Positions 44,117 to 53,963 of a stretch of 62,923 bases of DNA are shown here, piece by piece; positions within the stretch are counted from its first letter, which is position 1, and every line of letters begins with the position of its first letter. The notes beneath the pieces were generated by a model. The model ran no database searches and was not told where the DNA came from. It worked only from the letters and a program-made list of their open reading frames with translations. The stretch is from positions 1 through 62,923 of the forward strand of contig JABDIN010000062.1 of NCBI GenBank assembly GCA_013003715.1, written 5' to 3'. This DNA comes from Desulfobacteraceae bacterium. GTDB taxonomy: Bacteria > Desulfobacterota > Desulfobacteria > Desulfobacterales > Desulfosarcinaceae. A program made the translations under genes and the position numbers.

Positions 44117-45106
44117 TCAACCCTGAAGCGAGTTCGAGATTACCTCAAAACCCGCCTCAACCTTGAAAAAGGCATCGATGAGGTCCGGATCAAAATGTTT
44201 TCCTCTTTCTTCCCGAAGTATTTCACATGTTTTAGTGTGCGAGAAGCCCTTCTTGTAACAACGTTCGCTTCTCAGGGCATCATAAACATCAGCCACCGCC
44301 ATTATCCTGCCGGATAAGGGAATATCCGCTCCGTTCAATCCTTGGGGGTAACCTTCCCCATCCCATTTTTCGTGATGGGATTGGACCATCTGAATGGCGA
44401 TCTTCAGAAATGACTGAAAGCTGAGTTTTTCATCGGCGATTTTGAGGACCTTTGTTCCGTATTCGCAATGCTTCATGATGATCGCAAATTCGGCATCGGT
44501 CAACTTCCCCGGTTTTTTCAGAATCGAATCGGGGATGCCGACCTTGCCGATGTCATGCAGGGGCGCTGCCTTTTCCAGATCTTCAATGTATTGGGGGGTC
44601 AAATAGTCCTTGTATTTGGGCAGCGTGGAGAGTTCTTCAGCCAACATCCGGACATATCGAGAAGTTCTTTCGATGTGTTTCCCGGTTTCCTGATCCCGCA
44701 ATTCGGCCTGGTACGCCAAGGTAAAAATCGTCACACTTTCCGTCTGGAGCAATTGCCGGTTGCGGGTAGCCAATGCATCGTTATGATGCCGGATTGAAGA
44801 TAACATGTCGGCCTGCAGGGAATTCCCCATAAACACAAAAACAGCACCGAAAAAAAAGATGGCGCCGACCAGCGCACTGCCGAAAATGGAAACATTTTGC
44901 ACAATTGAATAAAATACAACCAAATATCCGACCAAAAACAGAATCATCAGAATTTGATGGGAAATGGACAGAAATCTGATTCTTTTGTCGGTTTTGATGA
45001 ACAGCTCTTTTGAATGACGGATGGTCGCCCTGAAATTCATGAGACTGATCATCATTATGATAGCGCCCGCAGCAATAAGCGACAGGGTTATGTGGTCGTA
45101 TGTCAT
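44117..45106 (-). CDS. Membrane HD-GYP c-di-GMP phosphodiesterase
   Basis: A 329-residue protein with an N-terminal membrane part of about three hydrophobic segments (residues about 5-25, 50-70, 75-95), a short linker helix, and an HD-GYP domain from about residue 120. The metal and substrate motifs are intact: AAPLHDIGKVGIPDSIL, then MVQSHHEKWDGEGYPQGLNG and IMAVADVYDAL (HD, HHExxDGxGYP). It should hydrolyse c-di-GMP and so favour the motile state; a link to polysaccharide output is plausible but not shown. It is transcribed alone, divergent from the RND operon. Confidence 0.93.
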   Translation of the reverse strand: MTYDHITLSLIAAGAIIMMISLMNFRATIRHSKELFIKTDKRIRFLSISHQILMILFLVGYLVVFYSIVQNVSIFGSALVGAIFFFGAVFVFMGNSLQADMLSSIRHHNDALATRNRQLLQTESVTIFTLAYQAELRDQETGKHIERTSRYVRMLAEELSTLPKYKDYLTPQYIEDLEKAAPLHDIGKVGIPDSILKKPGKLTDAEFAIIMKHCEYGTKVLKIADEKLSFQSFLKIAIQMVQSHHEKWDGEGYPQGLNGADIPLSGRIMAVADVYDALRSERCYKKGFSHTKTCEILREERGKHFDPDLIDAFFKVEAGFEVISNSLQG

Positions 45107-45465
45107 GGATACTTATAAAATGATGAAAGAAAATTTCGACAGTGTTCGTAAATTATGTCATCGTCATACATGCCCGAATAGTTTAGCGGTATTTCGATTG
45201 TTTATTATCAGGTGCATCGGCCGATACTGCTGCCGTTTCGGGTATTGTTAATAATCTAGTCGGTATTTACCATTGGATGGATGCGCTGTGGATTGACCTT
45301 ACATTTTTATGCCGCATTATTATTGTAATTGTTAATCGATATATTTCGCTGTATATCGGGAAGAAAGCGGGCTGAATTTAGTTTAAGAATGCACGTATTT
45401 TGATAGTTTTGGACATACCATCGATATGGCCTTTGGCCGGTATCGGATCGCGTTCCAGGTGAAGC
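45107..45465. other. Divergent intergenic region, HD-GYP gene / RND operon
   Basis: About 359 bases with no convincing gene. It contains an inverted repeat at 45337-45358 and A/T-rich tracts suitable for promoters of both genes. No sigma-54-like site was found. Confidence 0.5.
45337..45358. promoter_or_regulatory. Inverted repeat, possible operator for the RND operon
   Basis: CGATATA (45337-45343) and TATATCG (45352-45358) are perfect arms around an eight-base spacer, about 108 bases before the membrane-fusion gene. Efflux operons are often controlled by dimeric repressors at such sites; no regulator gene is adjacent. Confidence 0.35.
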
Positions 45466-46704
45466 ATGAAAAAGACTTTGGTTTTCCTTATCGTTTTTGC
45501 GCTGGCAATGTTACTGGGCTGGCAGGTTTTCGAGAAAGCCACCGCGGAAAAATCCGGCTTTAACCGTCGCCGGGGACCCGTCGCGCTGGCAGTGGAAATT
45601 CAGCCGGTAAACATCATCACCATTCACAATATCGGCGAATTTACCGGCACACTGGTTCCGTTGTCCGAGTATGTTGTTGCGCCGAAAATTTCCGGACGGG
45701 TCGAAAAAATACCTGTCAATATAGGTGATCTTGTTCAGGGCGGACAATTGGTTGCCGTATTGGATGACGAAGAATTTCAGCAGCAGGTGATCCAGGCCGA
45801 GGCGGAGCTGGAAGTTTCCCGGGCCAATCTTATGGAGCGTCAGAATGCGCGTGACAATGCCGCGCGCGAATATGACAGAACGGTTGCGCTCCGGCAGAAG
45901 AAGATTGTTTCCGAATCCCAGTTGGATGCCGTCCAATCGGAGCTCAACGCCCAGGAAGCCAAACTAAGGGTCGCCTATGCCCAGGTTTCCCAAAAAGAAG
46001 CCGCTTTGAAAACAGCCAACATCCGTCTGAACTATGCGCAAATAGGCCTTCCTGAAAAAAACGCTTCCGAAATCATGGTGGTGGGCGAACGGTTCGTGGA
46101 CGAAGGTGAGCTCCTGACGGTCAACAAGCCCATTGTGTCCATTCTGAGCATCGGGAAATTGATTGCCGTTATCAACGTCATAGAACGGGATTATCCAAAG
46201 GTTATAGTTGGCCTTCCGGCCAAAATCTCCACTGACGCATATCCGGGAAAGATCTTCAGCGGTAATGTGATTAGGATCGCTCCGATGATCAAGGAAAAAT
46301 CCCGTGAAGCCCGGGTGGAAATTGAGATATCCAACGCGGCGCAACTCCTGAAACCGGGTATGTTCGTCCGTGTGAAAATAGAATTCGAGCAGCGTGAGAA
46401 CACCACCGTTGTTCCGGTCAGCGCCCTGGTGAAAAGGGATGGCGAGCGGGGCGTGTTTATGGCCGATTTTGACAGCAATTCAGCTAAATTTATCCCGGTG
46501 ACCGTGGGCATCGAGAGCGGTGGGATGGCCGAAGTGATCACTCCCCGGTTATCCGGAAATGTCGTAACCCTTGGACATCACCTGCTGGAGGATGGTGCGC
46601 CCATCATTCTGCCGGGTGCGGCGCCGGCGGAGGGCGGCCGGCCATCGGGTAAACCCGCCGGTCCGGAGCAAGGAAAAAAGAGACCGAACGGGGGTAAATC
46701 ATGA
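45466..46704 (+). CDS. RND efflux membrane-fusion (periplasmic adaptor) protein
   Basis: A 412-residue HlyD/AcrA-type adaptor with an N-terminal signal/anchor (LVFLIVFALAMLLGWQVF). It then has a lipoyl half-motif VVAPKISGRVEKIPVNIGDL with VQGGQLVAVLDDEEF, a long alpha-hairpin (about 105-190), and beta-barrel and membrane-proximal domains (KIFSGNVIRIAPMI, LLKPGMFVRVKIEF). It bridges the inner-membrane pump encoded next (ATGA overlap at 46701-46704) and the TolC-like channel. The C-terminus is a glycine/proline/lysine-rich tail. Confidence 0.93.
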   Translation: MKKTLVFLIVFALAMLLGWQVFEKATAEKSGFNRRRGPVALAVEIQPVNIITIHNIGEFTGTLVPLSEYVVAPKISGRVEKIPVNIGDLVQGGQLVAVLDDEEFQQQVIQAEAELEVSRANLMERQNARDNAAREYDRTVALRQKKIVSESQLDAVQSELNAQEAKLRVAYAQVSQKEAALKTANIRLNYAQIGLPEKNASEIMVVGERFVDEGELLTVNKPIVSILSIGKLIAVINVIERDYPKVIVGLPAKISTDAYPGKIFSGNVIRIAPMIKEKSREARVEIEISNAAQLLKPGMFVRVKIEFEQRENTTVVPVSALVKRDGERGVFMADFDSNSAKFIPVTVGIESGGMAEVITPRLSGNVVTLGHHLLEDGAPIILPGAAPAEGGRPSGKPAGPEQGKKRPNGGKS

Positions 46705-49700
46705 GCATTTCCCAGTTCTCCGTTCGTCGTCCCGTCCTGACCGTCATGGTCAGCCTGATCGTTATTATTCTGGGGGCCGTGGCCCTCTTCAGGCTTTCCA
46801 TCGATCTCATGCCGGATATCACCTATCCCACCCTGAGTATTTCCACTTCATATGAGAACGCAAGTCCTGAAGAAGTCGAGGAATTGATCACCCGCACCAT
46901 TGAAGAAGCGTTGAGCGCTGTTCCCGGTGTGGAGGAAGTGACATCGGTGTCGGGGGAAGGTTCCAGCAATGTGCGGGTCTCTTTTGATTGGGGGATCGAT
47001 CTGGATGCCGCCGCCAGCGATGTCCGCGACCGGTTGGACCGGGTCATCCCCCGGTTGCCGGATGACGCGGACAGGCCCCGGCTTCGCAAGTTCGATCTGG
47101 CCAGCTTTCCCATTTTAATCCTCGGTATTTCCAGTGACCTGGACCCCATCCAGGTCCGGAAAATCATCGATAATCAGATCAAGAATCGTATCGAGCGCAT
47201 TCCGGGAATGGCCTCGTTGGATGTCCGGGGGGGGCTGGAACGCGAAATACATGTGAATTTGAATGCCGAAAAGATTAAAGCCCTTGAACTGACCATCGAT
47301 CGAATCCTGTCACGGCTGAGGGAGGAAAATGTTAATCTACCGGCAGGTATCATCGAACAGGGGAATCTGGATGTCACCATCCGGACACCGGGAATATACA
47401 ACAATCTGGATGAGCTGAGAAATACCGTAGTGGCCGTTCGTGACGGCGTGCCCATTCAACTCAAGGAGATCGCCGCCGTGGTGGACACCCACCAGCGCAT
47501 CTCACGGATCATCAGGATCAATGGAAAACCGGGTGTTCAGATGATCGTCAACAAACAATCCGGGAAAAACACCGTGGAAGTCGCAAGGTCGGTACTTGAA
47601 GAAATCGAACACATCAATCGGGACATCCCCCAACTCCAGGTGGTTCCCATCATCGACACCTCCGATTATATTCAGCGCTCCATCTCCAATGTCGGCTCCA
47701 CCATTTTCTACGGCGGTATCCTGGCGGTGGTGGTGCTGATGTTGTTTTTGCGGAATCTGGCGAGCACAGCCATTATCGCCACCACCATACCCATATCCAT
47801 CATCGCCACTTTTGCCTTGATGTATTTCGGGGGGTTCACCCTCAACCTGATGACCCTGGGCGGTCTGGCCCTGGGGGTGGGCATGCTGGTGGATAATGCC
47901 ATCGTGGTCCTGGAGAATATTTTCCGCTTGCGTGAATACGGCCAGGATTCCAAGGTCGCCGCCGTTGAAGGCAGCCGTGAGGTGACTGCCGCTGTTATCG
48001 CCAGTACGCTGACCACCCTTGTGGTGTTTCTGCCCTTGATTTTCGTCAAAGGTATGTCCGGTATCATGTTTAAGCAGCTTTCCTATGTGGTGAGCTTTTC
48101 CCTGGGGTGTTCATTGCTTGTGGCGCTGACACTGGTTCCCATGCTGGCATCCCGGCTGCGCAAGCCGGTGCCGGGATACGCAGAGCGCGATCTTCAGGGC
48201 AAGGGGATCATTTTCCGAATCACCGGGCGTTTTTTCTCCGCTCTCGAAGCCGGCTATACCGATTTTTTGGGATTCGCACTGCGCCGTCGCATATGGATCA
48301 TTTTATCCACGCTGGTCATTTTAGGCGGAAGTTTATTGCTTATACCCATGGTCGGAGTCGAGCTGATGCCTGCAAGCGACGAAGGTGAGGTTCGCGTTTC
48401 AGCGGAGATGGCTGTCGGTATAAACCTTGATATCATGGACAGAATGTTCAGGGGAGTCGAGGAGATTGTTTATCGCGAAGTGCCGGAGATCAAAAACACC
48501 GTCACTTTTATCGGCGGCTCACCCTGGCGAGGTGGCGGCAATAACGCCAGCATGCGCATCGCCCTGAAACCGATTGCCGAGCGAAACCGGTCCACCACCC
48601 AGATCGCCGCCGACCTCCGGCGGAAACTGGTTGCCATTCCCGGTGTCAACATCCGCATACGGGAGGGGCAGGGATTGTTCATTTTAAGAATGGGGGCCTC
48701 CGGCACCGAACGGGTGCAAATTGAAGTGATGGGGCACGATATCGTCGTTGCCGATGCGCTGGCCGGCAGGGTTGAAGCAATGCTTGAGACAATAGACGGC
48801 ATCACCGACGCACGGATCAGCCGTGAAACGGGAACGCCGGAGGAATTGATAATCGTCGACCGGCAGAAAGCGGCGGATATGAATCTCACCATATCCAAAA
48901 TTGCCAAAATGCTGCAGACCGTGCTGTCCGGTTCATCCGCCGGCAATTTCCGTGAAGGCGGCACCGAGTATAGAATCCGATTGAAACTGGAGGCCGCGGA
49001 AAAACGCAGCCTTGATGAAATTCTTGATTTGCCGCTGACCAATGCTGACGGAGATGCCGTGGTACTCCGAAATGTGGTGTCCACAATGCCCAGGCAGGGG
49101 CCTGTGCGCGTGGAAAGAAAAGATCAGCAACGTGTGGTGTTTATCAGCGCCAACACCAGCGGGCGGGACATGGGCGCCATTCTGTCTGACGTGCGCGAGG
49201 GGCTGCGGTCCATTCCGGTACCGCGGGATTTCGGTATTGTTATCGGCGGCGATTTTGAAGAACAGAAAACGGCCTTCCGGGAGTTGTTGATGAGCTTCAT
49301 ACTCGCCCTGGTCCTGGTGTATATGGTCATGGCGTCCCTGTACGAATCGCTCCGGTATCCCCTGGTGGTAATGTTCTCCGTACCGTTGGCCTCCATCGGC
49401 GTCATCCTCATGCTGTTTTTAACCGGCACCACGTTCAATGTGCAGTCTTATATCGGTTGCATCATGCTGGGCGGCATTGCCGTCAATAACGCCATTTTAC
49501 TGGTGGACCATATCAACCTGCTCCGCAACCGGGATGGCATGGATGTGGAGGAAGCCATCCGCGAAGCCGGACGCCGCCGTCTGCGCCCGATCTTAATGAC
49601 GGCCATGACGACCATACTGGCCATGACGCCATTGGCATTAGGTCTTGGCGAAGGATCAGAGGCCCAGGCGCCCATGGCCCGGGCCATCATCGGGGGGTTG

Positions 49701-49808
49701 ATCAGTTCCAACCTGATTACCCTAATCGTAACACCGACCTTGTACGCGCTTTTCGAACGCCGGGCTATCCGGCAGCAAACCGCCCGGAGCCTAGCGTCGG
49801 CATCATAG
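46701..49808 (+). CDS. RND-family inner-membrane efflux transporter (AcrB/MdtB class)
   Basis: A 1035-residue proton-driven exporter. It starts with SISQFSVRRPVLTVMVSLIV (first membrane helix), has the family block DLMPDITYPTLSI and two large periplasmic loops. The first set of six membrane helices carries the GGFTLNLMTLGGLALGVGML conserved motif with VDNAIVVLENIF after it, and the second half mirrors this with GCIMLGGIAVNNAILLVDHI. The drug, metabolite or lipid exported cannot be inferred. It is central in the adaptor-pump-channel operon; start overlaps the adaptor stop. Confidence 0.95.
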   Translation: MSISQFSVRRPVLTVMVSLIVIILGAVALFRLSIDLMPDITYPTLSISTSYENASPEEVEELITRTIEEALSAVPGVEEVTSVSGEGSSNVRVSFDWGIDLDAAASDVRDRLDRVIPRLPDDADRPRLRKFDLASFPILILGISSDLDPIQVRKIIDNQIKNRIERIPGMASLDVRGGLEREIHVNLNAEKIKALELTIDRILSRLREENVNLPAGIIEQGNLDVTIRTPGIYNNLDELRNTVVAVRDGVPIQLKEIAAVVDTHQRISRIIRINGKPGVQMIVNKQSGKNTVEVARSVLEEIEHINRDIPQLQVVPIIDTSDYIQRSISNVGSTIFYGGILAVVVLMLFLRNLASTAIIATTIPISIIATFALMYFGGFTLNLMTLGGLALGVGMLVDNAIVVLENIFRLREYGQDSKVAAVEGSREVTAAVIASTLTTLVVFLPLIFVKGMSGIMFKQLSYVVSFSLGCSLLVALTLVPMLASRLRKPVPGYAERDLQGKGIIFRITGRFFSALEAGYTDFLGFALRRRIWIILSTLVILGGSLLLIPMVGVELMPASDEGEVRVSAEMAVGINLDIMDRMFRGVEEIVYREVPEIKNTVTFIGGSPWRGGGNNASMRIALKPIAERNRSTTQIAADLRRKLVAIPGVNIRIREGQGLFILRMGASGTERVQIEVMGHDIVVADALAGRVEAMLETIDGITDARISRETGTPEELIIVDRQKAADMNLTISKIAKMLQTVLSGSSAGNFREGGTEYRIRLKLEAAEKRSLDEILDLPLTNADGDAVVLRNVVSTMPRQGPVRVERKDQQRVVFISANTSGRDMGAILSDVREGLRSIPVPRDFGIVIGGDFEEQKTAFRELLMSFILALVLVYMVMASLYESLRYPLVVMFSVPLASIGVILMLFLTGTTFNVQSYIGCIMLGGIAVNNAILLVDHINLLRNRDGMDVEEAIREAGRRRLRPILMTAMTTILAMTPLALGLGEGSEAQAPMARAIIGGLISSNLITLIVTPTLYALFERRAIRQQTARSLASAS

Positions 49809-49867
49809 CACCCGAAACCCATGAAATCCCGGCCCCTCAACTATTTAACCAACATCAAGGATTCAAC

Positions 49868-51490
49868 ATGGTCTTGAGCACCCGCGATCGGTTATATCGG
49901 CTCATTGTATTCGTCTTTGTATTGGTGCCTTTCATCTCATGTGCGGACACGCGTTACCGCAGGAACATCGAATCCGGCCGTATGGAAAATTCCGCAGCCG
50001 ATCCCCGAGGGGAAGCCGAAATCCCCATGGCGCCTTCTCCCGACTCAGATACCGGATTAAATGCACATTCTTCTCCTGACGCCGGTCCCATTCGCATCAG
50101 CGTAAAGGATGCCGGGTTGATGGCCTTTGAAAACAATCGGTCCCTGAAAGTGGAGCGGTTCAATCCGGAAATCAACAGAACCTTTGAACAGGAAGAGGCA
50201 GGCCGGTTCGATCCGGTCCTCGAAGGCGATCTGACCTTTCAGCGAACCGATACCCGACGCACCGGCGCCAGTGACGACGAAACCATCGAAACCGATACAA
50301 CCGTTAGCAATATCTCATTGGAACAGTTTTTCCCCGGCGGTACCACCATCGCCGTTGAAGCCGAGGGACGCACCACGGATTCCTCAATTCAGGATGACCC
50401 GTTTTCAACGGCACGATTGGGATTGACCGTTACCCAGGCGCTTCTGAGAGGGTTTGGCCGTGATGTCAATCTGGCCCGGCTCCAAAGAGCCCGGCTTGCC
50501 ACCGAAGCCAGCGTATACGAGCTGCGGGGTTTCAGTGAGTCGTTATTGACCCGGGTGGAAAGCGCATACTGGGATTATGCGCTGGCCCAACGGCGGATTG
50601 AAATCGTGGAAGAGTCATTGAAACTCGTCACCCAGCAACTGGATGAAACCCTGGAGATGATTCGCGTGGGGAAAATGGCCGAAGCCGAACTGCCGGCGGT
50701 CCAGGCGGAGGTGGCCTTGCAGAAGCAGGGGCTGATCAATGCCCGCAGCGACTTGGCGACAACCCGTCTCCGCCTGCTTCGGATCCTGAATCCTTCCGGT
50801 CCGGATTTCTGGAACCGCGATATTGAATTGTTGCATCAGGCACGTGTGCCGGACACCCGGCTCGACAATGTGGAAAGTCATGTGGCGTTGGCATTGCAAA
50901 AGCGGTCGGAGATCAACGAGGCAAAGCTCAACATCGAACGTAACGACCTGGAGCTTGTTCGTACCAAAAACGGCCTGCTGCCCAAGATGGATGTCTTTAT
51001 CCGCATGGGAAAAACCGGATATGCCGAATCTTTCGGCGACGCCGTGAGTAAGGTTTCCGGGGATCACTATGATATTGCCGCCGGCCTGTCCGTTGAATTC
51101 CCGGTTCGAAACCGGGGGGCCGGAGCCCTCCACCGGCGATTCCGGCTTCAGTCCGAGCAATCCACAGAGGCCCTTGCGAATCTCGTCCAACTGGTGGAAC
51201 TGGATGTGCGCACCGCGTATATCGAAGTGACCCGCACACGGGAACAGATCGCCGCCAGCACCGCCACCCGTCGGTTGCAGGAGGAGAAATACCGCATTGA
51301 AACGGAAAAATTTCGGGTTGGCCGATCCACCAATCTCCTGGTGGCCCAGGCCCAGCGCGATTTACTCGTCAGCCGGATCAACGAAGTCCAGGCGCTCATC
51401 AATTATCTTAAAGCGCTCATAAACCTTTATCGCCTGGATGGATCCCTGCTGGACCGGCGAGGTTTTATGACGCCGGGTGCAAGCAATTAG
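49868..51490 (+). CDS. TolC-family outer-membrane efflux lipoprotein
   Basis: A 540-residue protein with a lipoprotein-type signal peptide (VFVFVLVPFISCADT; likely acylated cysteine near residue 25) and two outer-membrane efflux repeats dominated by long coiled helices (LRGFSESLLTRVESAYWDYA, AELPAVQAEVALQKQGLINA, TREQIAASTATRRLQEEKYR, NLLVAQAQRDLLVSRINEVQ). It forms the trimeric exit duct of the pump. It follows the transporter by 59 bases. Length is slightly above the usual because of a 70-residue N-terminal proline/serine-rich region before the repeats. Confidence 0.92.
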   Translation: MVLSTRDRLYRLIVFVFVLVPFISCADTRYRRNIESGRMENSAADPRGEAEIPMAPSPDSDTGLNAHSSPDAGPIRISVKDAGLMAFENNRSLKVERFNPEINRTFEQEEAGRFDPVLEGDLTFQRTDTRRTGASDDETIETDTTVSNISLEQFFPGGTTIAVEAEGRTTDSSIQDDPFSTARLGLTVTQALLRGFGRDVNLARLQRARLATEASVYELRGFSESLLTRVESAYWDYALAQRRIEIVEESLKLVTQQLDETLEMIRVGKMAEAELPAVQAEVALQKQGLINARSDLATTRLRLLRILNPSGPDFWNRDIELLHQARVPDTRLDNVESHVALALQKRSEINEAKLNIERNDLELVRTKNGLLPKMDVFIRMGKTGYAESFGDAVSKVSGDHYDIAAGLSVEFPVRNRGAGALHRRFRLQSEQSTEALANLVQLVELDVRTAYIEVTRTREQIAASTATRRLQEEKYRIETEKFRVGRSTNLLVAQAQRDLLVSRINEVQALINYLKALINLYRLDGSLLDRRGFMTPGASN

Positions 51491-51499
51491 CGTGATAAT

Positions 51500-51979
51500 A
51501 TGAGAAAGCAAAAGCGGAATGCCGGATTAAAGGATCACCTATTGGATGTGAGTCGTATACAAATAGAATTGCAAACGGAAATTGACTATCCAAAAATGCT
51601 CGAAATCACAAAAGCGTCGATGATTCATTTTTTCAATGAATATCAGTTGGAGTGGGATGACGAGAAACGGCTCAAATTTATGAAGCAGGCCGAAACATAT
51701 CGTATCTACGATAAGGAGACTCTTGGTTATTTCCAGATTCGTGAGAACTCCGACATCCTTTATCTATATGACATTCAAATCCTGCCGCCGTACAGAAAAA
51801 AGGGCATCGGACGAAAAATCGTGAACTATGTTATCAATGTTGCAAGAGAACGGCATTGTGATAAAATCAACCTTGCGGTATTTAAATCAAGTCCGGCCAT
51901 CAACCTCTATCAGAAATCCGGATTCAAAATCTTTGAAGAAACGGAAGCCGTTTATCGTATGGAAAAATTAATTATGTGA
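51500..51979 (+). CDS. GNAT-family N-acetyltransferase
   Basis: A 159-residue protein with the acetyl-CoA loop LPPYRKKGIGRKIVNYVINV and the C-terminal S-P-A-x-x-L-Y-x-K-x-G-F motif (SSPAINLYQKSGFKIFEETE) of GNATs such as RimI-like enzymes. The substrate is unknown. It begins nine bases after the TolC-like gene and its stop overlaps the trmB start (GTGA at 51976-51979), so it is in the same transcript as the pump and trmB. Composition is more A+T-rich than its neighbours. Confidence 0.85.
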   Translation: MRKQKRNAGLKDHLLDVSRIQIELQTEIDYPKMLEITKASMIHFFNEYQLEWDDEKRLKFMKQAETYRIYDKETLGYFQIRENSDILYLYDIQILPPYRKKGIGRKIVNYVINVARERHCDKINLAVFKSSPAINLYQKSGFKIFEETEAVYRMEKLIM

Positions 51980-52674
51980 AGAGAAGGCAGCGTCCGTTTC
52001 AATCTTCCATTGGCATGGCCAAAAATAAACGCCACAAATACGAACGCGTCAGGCATCTGCCCAACGTAATCTTTTCCGGGTCCGGCGAGGTACCAGCACC
52101 CGGCTCACAGCCCTGGTACCGGGGGCGTTTTGCGGGCATGGAGAAGGTGCTCGAACTGGGCTGCGGAAAAGGAGAGCACAGTCTCGGGTTTGCCGCCGCC
52201 AATCCGGGCAAACTATGTGTGGGGATCGACCGCAAGAGTCATCGAATGTGTGTCGGCGCGGAGAAAGCGCTTGACCTGGGTCTTGAAAATGTCCTTTTTC
52301 TCCGGGCGAGGATCGAACAGATCAAGTGGTTTTTTGTGGAACAGTCCATACACGAGATATGGCTGACCTTTCCCGACCCATGCCCGAAGACGCGGACGAT
52401 TAAATCCCGGCTATCCGCACCTTCCTTCCTGGACGTCTACGCTGGTCTGCTCGTACCCGGCGGTATTGTGCATTTGAAGACCGACAGTGACATGTTTTTC
52501 GACTACACCCGGACATCGGTGGAACGCTGGGGTGGGCGTGAGATCGCCGTGGCCATGGATATGCACGGAGAGGATTTTAATCCACCGGCCGCCGGTAAGG
52601 TGATCTCCGCATACGAGAATGCAGCACTGTTACGGGGGACACCCATAAAATACCTGGCTTTCGAACTGAACTGA
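51976..52674 (+). CDS. trmB: tRNA (guanine-N7-)-methyltransferase
   Basis: A 232-residue SAM-dependent enzyme that methylates G46 in the variable loop of tRNAs. Diagnostic motifs: SAM site VLELGCGKGEHSLGFAA, CVGIDRKSHRM, the family signature IWLTFPDPCPKTR and VHLKTDSDMFFDYT. GTG 51976 gives a GTGA overlap with the acetyltransferase; ATG 52015 is an alternative start yielding 219 residues (MAKNKRHKYERV) and may be the true one. A housekeeping gene, here placed at the end of an efflux operon. Confidence 0.93.
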   Translation: MKRRQRPFQSSIGMAKNKRHKYERVRHLPNVIFSGSGEVPAPGSQPWYRGRFAGMEKVLELGCGKGEHSLGFAAANPGKLCVGIDRKSHRMCVGAEKALDLGLENVLFLRARIEQIKWFFVEQSIHEIWLTFPDPCPKTRTIKSRLSAPSFLDVYAGLLVPGGIVHLKTDSDMFFDYTRTSVERWGGREIAVAMDMHGEDFNPPAAGKVISAYENAALLRGTPIKYLAFELN

Positions 52675-52850
52675 AAATGTGCCAGGGTTCAGATGTGAGA
52701 GGGAATGCCGGTATTTAAGATAATTCAAAATATTTCAATAACATGTGGATTTATGACTTCATTATTGGTTGTTGAATATCGTTTCTCTTTGTGATAGCAA
52801 AAACATGTTGGATGTCCGTGAAATGCGACAGGTCAATCCCGGGTGGAACA

Positions 52851-53963
52851 ATGAAGATCATGGTAACATTTATATGTATCCTGTTTTTCCCACTCTGGGT
52901 GTTTGCCGGGAATGAAAACCGCAAAAGCCTTCAGGACCCGGAATTCCTTGTTGAAAAAACGTCAGGACGGGCCAGGGTGAGGTCGTTGAACAAACTGGCC
53001 AAGGACAATTTTCACATCTCCCCCACCCAATCCCTCGAATACAGCAAGCGTGCCTTGTTTCTTTCCCGAGATATAAACGACTATGGTGGTGAGGTCACGG
53101 CGCTCTCTCAAATGGGCGAGGTTTATGACAAATTGGGTCAATCCAACCGGGCCATGGTCTATTATTACCATGCCCTCCGGGTATATTCAAAACATGAGCA
53201 AAGGAAAGAAAAAGAAGAGCGTTTCAGAATTCTGGCGGCCGTGGTTATCCTCACCCTATCGGTATCGGTCGTCATCCTCCTGGGGTTCCTCTACTTTCGC
53301 CATCGCAGGATAATCGTGATGGAGAAAAAGCGAATCACCGGCCATGAACGGCAGCTCCAGCTAGAGGCCAATCTCAGACTTTTTCAGGCCAGGATCCGGC
53401 CTCATTTTCTGTTTAACTCCCTGGACGCCCTGGTTGATCCGGATTGCGGGAAGGATCCCGAAAAATTAAAGGATACGGTGTTGAAACTCTCCAATTTGTA
53501 CCGCGCTATTCTTGACTCACCTGAGATTAAGGTGACGACATTGCAAAACGAACTTGCGGTGGTAGGGGATTACCTGGCCATTGAAAAGGCCTTGCTCAAC
53601 GACCGTCTGGATTATGAAATTATCGCTGACGAATCCCTGTACGCCTGTGAAATGCTGCCGCTCACAATCCTGACACTGGTGGAAAATGCCGTTAAACACG
53701 GCATTCACCAAAAACGGGACGGCGGTTCGGTTTGTATTCAGGTGGAACGGGAGGGAGAAAGCCTGCGTATTACCATCAGCGACACCGGAACGGGCTTTGA
53801 CCCGGAAAAGGTGAACTATGGTTTCGGAATATACAGTATTCAGGAACGATTCAGGCTGTTTTACCAGGACAATGCCCGGTTAAAACTCAATTCCGACCGT
53901 CATGGCGGAACCCAGGCCATCATGGAGGTGCCGTATGCAACAATTCCAAGTTCAGCCCCTTGA
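52851..53963 (+). CDS. LytS-type sensor histidine kinase with short TPR-like N-terminus
   Basis: About 370 residues. Signal peptide (MVTFICILFFPLWVFAG), then a periplasmic region of about 110 residues with a single TPR-like pair (SRDINDYGGEVTALSQMGEV, AMVYYYHALRVYSK), one membrane segment (about 128-150), and a His_kinase/HATPase module: FQARIRPHFLFNSLDAL with the phospho-accepting His, LTLVENAVKHGIHQK (N box), ISDTGTGFDPEKVNYGFGIY. Related kinases usually have several TPRs, so the sensor is short. ATG 52851 has GGTGGAA upstream. It overlaps its regulator by 29 bases. Confidence 0.9.
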   Translation: MKIMVTFICILFFPLWVFAGNENRKSLQDPEFLVEKTSGRARVRSLNKLAKDNFHISPTQSLEYSKRALFLSRDINDYGGEVTALSQMGEVYDKLGQSNRAMVYYYHALRVYSKHEQRKEKEERFRILAAVVILTLSVSVVILLGFLYFRHRRIIVMEKKRITGHERQLQLEANLRLFQARIRPHFLFNSLDALVDPDCGKDPEKLKDTVLKLSNLYRAILDSPEIKVTTLQNELAVVGDYLAIEKALLNDRLDYEIIADESLYACEMLPLTILTLVENAVKHGIHQKRDGGSVCIQVEREGESLRITISDTGTGFDPEKVNYGFGIYSIQERFRLFYQDNARLKLNSDRHGGTQAIMEVPYATIPSSAP

